A stretch of 64,000 bases of DNA, taken from assembly GCA_963754235.1 (NCBI GenBank), contig CAVWFK010000005.1:186001-250000 (forward strand). The letters are read 5' to 3'. The DNA is from DATAYA01 sp963754235 (GTDB taxonomy: Bacteria; Pseudomonadota; Alphaproteobacteria; Acetobacterales; Acetobacteraceae). The translations under genes were made by a program, and so were the position numbers. The notes beneath the pieces were generated by a model. The model was not told where the DNA came from, did not search any database, and saw only the letters and a list, made by a program, of their open reading frames with translations. Shown here piece after piece: positions 58,500-64,000 of the stretch (the first letter of the stretch is position 1; every line of letters starts with the position of its first letter).

Positions 58500-61436
58500 A
58501 TGCCGTTTGAACTGCCGGGATGCTGGCCGGCGCCAGCCGATGCCGATGCCGCTGCGCGCGTTGCCGAACGTTTTTCCGGACTTGGCGCCGCCGAGGCGCG
58601 GGCGGCGGCGGGCCCGGCCTTCGCTGCGATGCTCGCCGGCCTCGGCGGCAACAGCCCCTATCTCGCCGAATTGGCCCTGCGCGAGCACGCTGCCCTGCGG
58701 ATGCTGGCGCGCTCCGGCCCTGATGCGCTGACCTCCTCGGCCCTTGCGCGGATTGCCGCCCTGCCGGCCGAGCTTCCCCGCCCGCGCCTCGCCGCAGTAC
58801 TGCGCGAGGCGAAGCGGCAGCTCGCACTCGCCGCTGCGATCGCCGACATCGGCGGGATGTGGCGGCTCGATCAGGTGACGGGCGCGCTCTCGGCAGTGGC
58901 GGAGGCGGCCCTGCGCGCCGCGGTCGCCCACCTGCTGCGCGACGCTCACGCGCAGGGCGCGCTGCGCCTGCCCGACCCGGAGCGGCCGGAGCGAGGCAGC
59001 GGCTTCGTGGTGCTCGGCATGGGCAAGCTCGGCGCGCGCGAACTCAATTTCTCGTCCGACGTGGACCTTTTCCTCCTCTACGACCCGGAGCCGCACTCCT
59101 ACCACGCCGATCAGCTTCGTCCCCTGTTCGCCCGGCTCGCGCGCGACCTCGTATCTCTGATCGAGGCGCGCGACGCCAATGGCTACGTGTTCCGCACCGA
59201 CCTTCGCCTGCGTCCCGACCCGGCCGCGACGCCCCCCGCGATCGCGCTGCCTGCGGCGCTGACTTACTACGAGGGCATGGGCCAGAACTGGGAGCGCGCA
59301 GCGATGATCAAGGCGCGCCCGATCGCGGGTGATCTTGCTCTCGGCGCCCGCTTTCTCGAGGCGATCCGGCCCTTCGTCTGGCGCCGCCATCTCGATTTCG
59401 CGGCGATCGCCGACATCGACGCGATGAAGCGGCGGATCGACGCGCACAAGGGGACCATGCTTGCTCCCGGCGCCGATCCGGTCGCGCGTGTGCTCGGCCA
59501 CAATGTCAAGCTCGGCGAAGGCGGCATCCGCGAGATCGAGTTCCTGGCGCAGACGCTGCAACTGGTCTGGGGCGGCCGCGATCCGGGCCTGCGCGAGCCG
59601 ACCACGCTCGGCGCGCTGCGGCTGTTGGTGCGCGCCCGGCGGCTGCCGCGACCGGCCGAGGCGGCGCTCGCGGCGGCATACGAGTTCCTGCGCCGCGTCG
59701 AGCACCGGCTGCAAATGGTCGCCGACCGGCAGACCCATACCTTGCCCGCCGCCGCTGCCGAGTTCGCGCGCTTCTCGACCTTCATGGGCTATCGGAGCGC
59801 CGAGGACTTCGCCCGCGACCTTCTGGGCCATCTCGGCCGGGTGCGGGAGCATTACGCGCATCTGTTCGAGCAGGTGCCCTCGCCGTCGTGCCCCGCGCCG
59901 CCGCTCGACCTCAGCGGTCCGGGCGAGCCGCCGCCGGCAACCGTGCGGGCAATCGAGGCGCTTGGGTTTCCCGACACCGCGCATGTCATCGAGGCGGCGC
60001 GCGGCTGGCTCGCCGGACGGCCGCGGGCGCTGCGCTCGGAGCGGGCGAGGCTGCTGCTTGGCGAGGTGCTGCCCGCGATCCTCGCCGCCCTCGGCCGCCA
60101 GCCCCAGCCCGAGACAACGTTCGCCCGTTTCGACGCCTTTCTGTCGCGGCTGCCCGGCGGCGTGCAGCCGCTCTCGCTGTTCCACCGAAACCCGGCCTTG
60201 ATTGAACGGGTGGCGATGGTACTGGGCGCCGCCCCCTCGCTTGCCGACCATCTGGCGAACGTGCCGGCGGCGCTGGAGGGTCTGCTCACGCCCGAGCCGG
60301 CGGGGCCGCGCGACGATCTGCACGCGCTGCGCGCCGAGTTGCGCGACGCGCGGCTGTTGGAGGACGCGATCGAGATCGCCCGCCGCTTCGTCCGCGGCGG
60401 CCAGTTCCGTGTCTCGGTGGCCGAGATGGAGGGCCGGCTCGGCCCGGATGCGGCCGGACAGGCGCGCACGGCGCTCGCCGACGCGACCGTCGCCGCCCTG
60501 CTGCCGCGCGTCTCGGCCGATTTCGCTGCCCGTAACGGACGGGTGCGCGGCGGCGGGATGGTGGTGGTGGCATTGGGCAAGGCGGGCGGGGGGGAGATGA
60601 TGGCCGGGTCGGACCTCGACCTGATGCTGATCTACGATCATCCCGCCGAGGTGACGGAGAGCGCCGGCGCACGCCGGATCGCGGCGAGCCAGTATTTCCT
60701 CCGCGCCGCCCACGCCTTCGTTGCGGCCCTGACGGCGCCGGGGCTGGAGGGACCGCTCTTCGCCGTGGACATGCGGCTGCGGCCATCGGGCAATAAGGGT
60801 CCGGTGGCGGTGTCGCTGGAGAGCTTCCGCCGCTATCACGCCGAGAGCGCCTGGACCTGGGAGCGAATGGCGCTGACCCGCGCGCGCGTGCTGGCCGGTC
60901 CGCGACCGCTCGCCGCGCGTGTCGCGGCCGCGATCGCGGCGGCTCTCGGGCAGCCCGTCGATCCCGTGCGCATCCGCGCCGATGCCGCCGCTATGCGCGC
61001 ACGGCTGGCCCGCGACCTGCCGCCATCCGGACCCTGGGACGTCAAGCACCGCCCCGGCGGGTTGATGGAGGTCGAGTTCGCCGCTCAAACCCTGCAACTC
61101 ATTCACGCCGCGGACCACTCCGGCGTCTGCCATCCGAACACGCGCGCGGCACTTGCGGCGCTGCGCGACGCCGGGCTGCTGGCGGCGGAGGACGCCGCGC
61201 TGTTGATCCGCGCCAACCGCATCTGGCGCGCGATGCAGGGAATGCTCCGCCTGATGCTCGGCCGCCCGACCGCCGAGACCCCGCCGGGCGCGGCGATGCC
61301 GGCTCTGCTGCGGGCCGCGGAGGTGGAAGACGGCCGGGTTGACGTCGCCTCCCTTCGTGCCACGCTGGACGCGCTGGCCGCCGAGGTGCGCCGGCTGTTC
61401 ATCCGACACGTGGGCGAGCCGGAGGCAAGTGCATGA
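58500..61436 (+). CDS. glnE: Bifunctional glutamine synthetase adenylyltransferase/adenylyl-removing enzyme
   Basis: A 978-residue two-domain nucleotidyltransferase that adenylylates and deadenylylates glutamine synthetase under control of the PII protein. The N-terminal adenylyl-removing domain has VLGMGKLGARELNFSSDVDL, and the C-terminal adenylylating domain has ALGKAGGGEMMAGSDLDLML, each with the G-S-D-x-D metal motif. EGGIREIEFLAQTLQLVWGG and its twin GGLMEVEFAAQTLQLIHAAD mark the two conserved helical regions. Length is normal. The stop overlaps the bcp start (ATGA). Confidence 0.93.
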   Translation: MPFELPGCWPAPADADAAARVAERFSGLGAAEARAAAGPAFAAMLAGLGGNSPYLAELALREHAALRMLARSGPDALTSSALARIAALPAELPRPRLAAVLREAKRQLALAAAIADIGGMWRLDQVTGALSAVAEAALRAAVAHLLRDAHAQGALRLPDPERPERGSGFVVLGMGKLGARELNFSSDVDLFLLYDPEPHSYHADQLRPLFARLARDLVSLIEARDANGYVFRTDLRLRPDPAATPPAIALPAALTYYEGMGQNWERAAMIKARPIAGDLALGARFLEAIRPFVWRRHLDFAAIADIDAMKRRIDAHKGTMLAPGADPVARVLGHNVKLGEGGIREIEFLAQTLQLVWGGRDPGLREPTTLGALRLLVRARRLPRPAEAALAAAYEFLRRVEHRLQMVADRQTHTLPAAAAEFARFSTFMGYRSAEDFARDLLGHLGRVREHYAHLFEQVPSPSCPAPPLDLSGPGEPPPATVRAIEALGFPDTAHVIEAARGWLAGRPRALRSERARLLLGEVLPAILAALGRQPQPETTFARFDAFLSRLPGGVQPLSLFHRNPALIERVAMVLGAAPSLADHLANVPAALEGLLTPEPAGPRDDLHALRAELRDARLLEDAIEIARRFVRGGQFRVSVAEMEGRLGPDAAGQARTALADATVAALLPRVSADFAARNGRVRGGGMVVVALGKAGGGEMMAGSDLDLMLIYDHPAEVTESAGARRIAASQYFLRAAHAFVAALTAPGLEGPLFAVDMRLRPSGNKGPVAVSLESFRRYHAESAWTWERMALTRARVLAGPRPLAARVAAAIAAALGQPVDPVRIRADAAAMRARLARDLPPSGPWDVKHRPGGLMEVEFAAQTLQLIHAADHSGVCHPNTRAALAALRDAGLLAAEDAALLIRANRIWRAMQGMLRLMLGRPTAETPPGAAMPALLRAAEVEDGRVDVASLRATLDALAAEVRRLFIRHVGEPEASA

Positions 61437-61900
61437 GCGTGCAGCAAGGCGACGAGGCGCCGGAATTCCAGATGCCGGCGAGCGGCGGCCGCACCGTCAG
61501 CCTCAAGGCGATGAAGGGCCGCCCGTTCGTGCTGTATTTCTATCCCAAGGCCGACACGCCGGGCTGCACCAAGGAGGCTTGCGCGTTCCAGGAGGCCCTG
61601 CCGCAGCTTGCCCATATCGGCATCGACGTGATCGGCGTGTCCAAGGACCCGCTCCCCCCGATCGAGAAGTTCGCCGATAAATACAAGCTGACCTTCCCGC
61701 TCGCGTCCGACGAGAGCGCCGGGGTCGCCGAGGCCTACGGCACCTGGGGCGAGAAGAGCAATTACGGCAGAAAGTATATGGGCATGGAGCGGACCACCTT
61801 CCTGGTCGACCGGCACGGCAAGATTGCCCGCATCTGGCGGAAGGTGAAGGTGGACGGCCATGCGGCCGAGGTGATGGCGGCGGCGAAGGCGCTGGGGTGA
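61433..61900 (+). CDS. bcp: Thioredoxin-dependent thiol peroxidase (Bcp/PrxQ)
   Basis: A 155-residue atypical 2-Cys peroxiredoxin reducing hydrogen peroxide and organic hydroperoxides with thioredoxin. The peroxidatic Cys45 and resolving Cys50 lie in ADTPGCTKEACAFQ, the PrxQ spacing of four residues. KDPLPPIEKFADKYKLTFPL and TFLVDRHGKIARIWRKVKVD complete the fold. ATGA overlap with glnE implies co-translation, a pairing I also know from other alphaproteobacteria. Confidence 0.93.
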   Translation: MSVQQGDEAPEFQMPASGGRTVSLKAMKGRPFVLYFYPKADTPGCTKEACAFQEALPQLAHIGIDVIGVSKDPLPPIEKFADKYKLTFPLASDESAGVAEAYGTWGEKSNYGRKYMGMERTTFLVDRHGKIARIWRKVKVDGHAAEVMAAAKALG

Positions 61901-61944
61901 GTGATCGTCTCCCCCTCCCCTTGCAGCTCGGGGACACCGCCCGT

Positions 61945-61965
61945 CTGAGAACAGGGCTGGATCAG
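61945..61965 (-). repeat. Isolated copy of the repeat found at 17121-17250
   Basis: CTGAGAACAGGGCTGGATCAG is the exact 21-base reverse complement of 17162-17182. It lies in the 100-bp stretch between bcp and the REP palindrome, where no gene is seen. Just beyond it, CCTAGAAAGAAAC (61976-61988) recurs exactly at 63805-63817. Confidence 0.55.
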
Positions 61966-62003
61966 TTCGCCCCCGCCTAGAAAGAAACCGGCCTGGCGCA
62001 GCT

Positions 62004-62097
62004 GTCATCGCGAGCCGCCGCTGGGCGGCGTGGCGATCCAGGCGGGAGGCACGGAGCGGCCCGCCTGGATCGCCACGGCGCTGCGCGCCTCGCGATG
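62004..62097. repeat. REP palindrome GTCATCGCGAG...CTCGCGATG, cut by an IS110-family element
   Basis: Left arm GTCATCGCGAG and GTGGCGATCCAGGCGGG; right arm CCCGCCTGGATCGCCAC and CTCGCGATG. The inner stems pair almost perfectly. The expected last two bases (AC) are missing from the right arm, because the sequence passes into the IS element at about 62098. AC does occur at 63660-63661, just past the likely far end of the element. Confidence 0.72.
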
Positions 62098-62172
62098 CTG
62101 GGTGGACGGCCCCCTGACGGCATCTATGTGCCAAGCTGGGGTTTGACCAACCAGCAACGGAGACCGTCCGTC

Positions 62173-63204
62173 ATGAACGCTACCATAATCGGCCTGGATA
62201 TCGCCAAGTCTGTGTTCCAGGTGCATGTGGCCGACAGCACCGGCAAGGTGATCGAGCAGAAGAAGCTGCGCCGGACCCAGGTCGAGCCGTTCTTCACCAA
62301 GCAGTCGCCCGCCCTGGTGGGGATCGAGGCCTGCGGCAGCGCGCATTACTGGGCGCGCCAGCTGCGGGCGCTCGGCCATGAGGTGCGGCTGATCCCGGCC
62401 GCCTATGTGAAGCCCTTCGTCAGGCGCAACAAGAACGACGCGCGTGATGCCGAAGCCATCTGCGCGGCGGTGTGCCGGCCGAACATGCGCTTCGTGCCGA
62501 TCAAGAGCATCGAGCAGCAGGCCGCGCGTGGCCTGGAACGCGCGCGCGATCTGCTGCTGAAGCAGCAGACCCAGCTGACGAACTGCGCGCGCAGCCTGCT
62601 GGCCGAGTTCGGCATCATCGCCGCCCAGGGCCGGCGGGGCTTTGCCGAGCTGGCGCGGCGGGTCGACGACACGGCGGAGGTTGCGATCCCGGAGCCGCTT
62701 CGGGTGCCGCTGCGCATCATGGTGAAGACCATCGAGAGGTTGCAGCGCGACATTGCGGCGCTGGAGGAACGCATCGTCGCGGCCGCCCGCGAGCACCCGG
62801 TGATGCGCCGGCTGGCCACCATCCCCGGCGTTGGCCCGATCACCGCCCACGCCATCGTCACCGCAATCGGCGACGGTCGGCAGTTCCGCAGCGCCCGCGA
62901 CTTCGCCGCCTGGTGCGGCCTGACACCGCTTGAGCATTCGAGTGCGGGCAAGCGGCGCGCGAGCGGCATCAGCCGCCAGGGCGACATCCGGCTGCGCAAG
63001 CTGTTGGCCCTCGGCGCCAGCACGATCATGCGCTATGCCCGCAGCCGCACCGATCGCGCCACCGCCTGGCAGCGCGGCATCCTGGCTCGCCGGCCGGTGA
63101 AGGTCGTGGTCTTGGCGCAGGCGGCGAAAACCGCCCGCATCGCCTGGGCGATGCTGATCTCCGGTGAGACCTATCGCCGCCCCGCGGCACAGGTGGCGCA
63201 ATGA
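62173..63204 (+). CDS. IS110-family transposase (IS1111 subgroup)
   Basis: A 343-residue DEDD-type recombinase. The N-terminal RuvC-like domain holds TIIGLDIAKSVFQVHVADST (first Asp), GIEACGSAHYWARQLRALGH (Glu) and NKNDARDAEAICAAVCRPNM (the late Asp pair). A coiled region precedes the Tnp_20 domain TIPGVGPITAHAIVTAIGD and the nucleophile-Ser region HSSAGKRRASGISRQGDIRL. ATG 62173 is used; an upstream in-frame start at 62095 would overlap the IS end. The frame is intact. Confidence 0.9.
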   Translation: MNATIIGLDIAKSVFQVHVADSTGKVIEQKKLRRTQVEPFFTKQSPALVGIEACGSAHYWARQLRALGHEVRLIPAAYVKPFVRRNKNDARDAEAICAAVCRPNMRFVPIKSIEQQAARGLERARDLLLKQQTQLTNCARSLLAEFGIIAAQGRRGFAELARRVDDTAEVAIPEPLRVPLRIMVKTIERLQRDIAALEERIVAAAREHPVMRRLATIPGVGPITAHAIVTAIGDGRQFRSARDFAAWCGLTPLEHSSAGKRRASGISRQGDIRLRKLLALGASTIMRYARSRTDRATAWQRGILARRPVKVVVLAQAAKTARIAWAMLISGETYRRPAAQVAQ

Positions 63205-63641
63205 TGGCCGCAGCTGCGGCCCACTCCAGCGTGGTGCCGTGCTCGCGGCCGTCAAGGGCGCTGCGCGCCGCCTGCGGCGGGGGCCTCCGGCCCCCCTTGA
63301 CCGCCGCTGCGCGCGGCGCCCGCAACCACACAGGCCGGGACGAAGGCCGGGACGAAGGAACGCCCCGCAGCAGCCAAACCAAGAAACCTTCCCCTTTCTG
63401 GCCGCTCGCCTGAAGAGCAGCCAGTGACCCAGCAAGGAGCAGAAGGCAGCGACGGCAAAATGGTCAGGACCTGGACCGGGACACTCCGTCTCGTCATCGC
63501 GCCCCACAGCGCGCCGCGATGCTTGGAACCCGGCCCGCGTAACCCATCGGGGCCAGCGGTCAGCATTCGACCGCAGCAACAGGCCGAATACATGACCGCT
63601 CCAGACCAATCGCCAGCGCCGCCAAAACCTCCTTGCCAGAC
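63205..63641 (+). ncRNA. Candidate bridge RNA region of the IS1111-type element
   Basis: This is the non-coding tail between the transposase stop and the right subterminal repeat, where IS1111 elements are reported to encode their guide (bridge) RNA. It is rich in hairpins, for example GTCAAGGG (63250) pairing with CCCCTTGAC (about 63293). It contains GTCATCGCG at 63493-63501 and CGCGATGC at 63515-63522, which match the target palindrome's left arm and the insertion point. Exact RNA ends are unknown. Short ORFs here look like shadows. Confidence 0.4.
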
Positions 63642-63825
63642 GGGGGCCGTCCATACATGACGATGCCACGGTTTCATGCCCAGCGGGTCGGCAACGCCGG
63701 TGGCGAACTCAGAACAGGGGAAAATGCTCCGAGCCCTTCCCGCGGGCGCCGGCGCGGGTGAGCGGCCCGTGGGGCGCGGTGCGGTCGGCTCGCCGGCGCC
63801 GTCACCTAGAAAGAAACTGCTTCAG

Positions 63826-64000
63826 TCATGCGGCGACGGGCGCGAGGGTGACCTCATAGCCGAGGCGCTGGAGCCTCGCGATCAGGCGCTTGGTGGCGGC
63901 GCCTTTGGAGCGGCGGTCGAAGTGATCGGCACCGAGGTCCTGGTAGAAGGTGCCGTCCTTGAGCATGTGGTAGGCGGCGGTCAGCATCGAGGCGGCCACG
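63826..64000 (-). CDS. IS110-family transposase, C-terminal part (runs off the window)
   Basis: The last 57 codons of a minus-strand transposase, ending VTLAPVAA and a TGA at 63826-63828. The sequence SMLTAAYHMLKDGTFYQDLG and ADHFDRRSKGAATKRLIARL is the characteristic C-terminus of the IS110 subgroup (not IS1111), so this is a different element from the one at 62098. CCTAGAAAGAAAC lies just beyond its stop. The gap 63662-63825 shows no gene. Confidence 0.75.
   Translation of the reverse strand, partial: VAASMLTAAYHMLKDGTFYQDLGADHFDRRSKGAATKRLIARLQRLGYEVTLAPVAA

Larger units (their letters stand above)
62098..63659 (+). mobile_element. IS110-family element, IS1111 subgroup
   Basis: Subterminal inverted repeats, a mark of the IS1111 subgroup, are GGACGGCCCCC at 62104-62114 and its exact complement at 63642-63652. 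Boundaries are estimated from these and from rebuilding the REP palindrome (CGCGATG + AC); they may be off by a few bases. Length is about 1.56 kb, with one transposase gene and a roughly 440-bp non-coding tail downstream of it. No target duplication is expected for this family. Confidence 0.75.

Noticed and set aside
58452..61409. 985-codon antisense frame opposite glnE
   Set aside because: glnE is unambiguous on the plus strand. The opposite frame is rich in Arg/Gly/His with no motifs; it only reflects high third-position GC.
63201..63427. Small ORFs in the IS1111 3' tail
   Set aside because: They are Arg/Pro/Gly-rich, overlap one another in different frames and fall in the region expected to be non-coding in this IS subgroup.
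1..64000. tRNA, rRNA or replication origin
   Set aside because: I looked for tRNA TPsiC-arm motifs with cloverleaf context, rRNA-like stretches and DnaA-box clusters and saw nothing I could support by eye.

Overview
This 64-kb window is dense, very GC-rich alphaproteobacterial DNA, most likely from the Acetobacteraceae (Rhodospirillales). The strongest taxonomic clue is the pentose-phosphate operon with a single-chain transaldolase/glucose-6-phosphate isomerase fusion between transketolase and a short 6-phosphogluconate dehydrogenase, an arrangement I know from acetic acid bacteria such as Gluconobacter. Genes are packed with ATGA, GTGA and TGATG start/stop overlaps.

Layout. 1-2849 (minus strand): two tandem, frameshifted peptide-type ABC substrate-binding proteins and a two-domain VOC protein; then an SDR dehydrogenase. 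3766-6913: a membrane protein, a polyprenyl diphosphate synthase and an M20 amidohydrolase. 6961-17250 is an accessory zone: an IS1182-family IS, a broken sulfotransferase, an MFS exporter, a D-2-hydroxyacid dehydrogenase, a class-C group II intron whose reverse transcriptase lacks its maturase segment, an IS4-type remnant and a nested IS1634-family IS. 17320-22396: an EcsC protein, an XRE regulator, a broken Uma2 nuclease gene, a carboxymuconolactone-decarboxylase-like protein, and a hydrolase/VOC/M24 trio. 22676-33061: the operon tkt, tal-pgi, gnd, zwf, HAD phosphatase, pgl, rpiA, gntK, a complete oxidative plus non-oxidative pentose-phosphate module with entry of free gluconate. 33129-38077: a branched-chain amino-acid type ABC transporter (SBP, livH, livM, livG, livF). 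38032-39579 (minus): an orphan PAS sensor kinase. 40126-51030: a lytic transglycosylase, a GT87-like membrane glycosyltransferase and a tad/cpa type IVc pilus locus (flp, cpaA, cpaB, cpaC, cpaD, cpaE, cpaF, tadB-tadC as one ORF, tadD). 51140-54440 (minus): a general amino-acid ABC transporter (aapJ, aapQ, aapM) without its ATPase, flanked by direct repeats of the 3' end of a haloacid dehalogenase gene. 54626-61900: that dehalogenase, an AsmA/YhdP-like envelope protein, glnE and bcp. 62004-64000: an IS1111-type IS110 element inserted in a REP palindrome, and the 3' end of another IS110 transposase.

The most interesting thread is that palindromic repeats act as landing sites for unrelated mobile elements. 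One copy of an 81-bp palindrome carries an IS1182 element exactly in a hairpin tetraloop. A second copy abuts the group II intron on one side and an IS4-type element on the other. A different REP palindrome is cut by the IS1111-type element, whose long 3' non-coding tail (a possible bridge RNA) contains short matches to that palindrome. A second theme is repeated single-base indels (both SBPs, the sulfotransferase, the IS1634 transposase, Uma2, cpaC three times and possibly the tadB-tadC junction). They could be real gene decay or sequencing error, and the sequence alone cannot decide.
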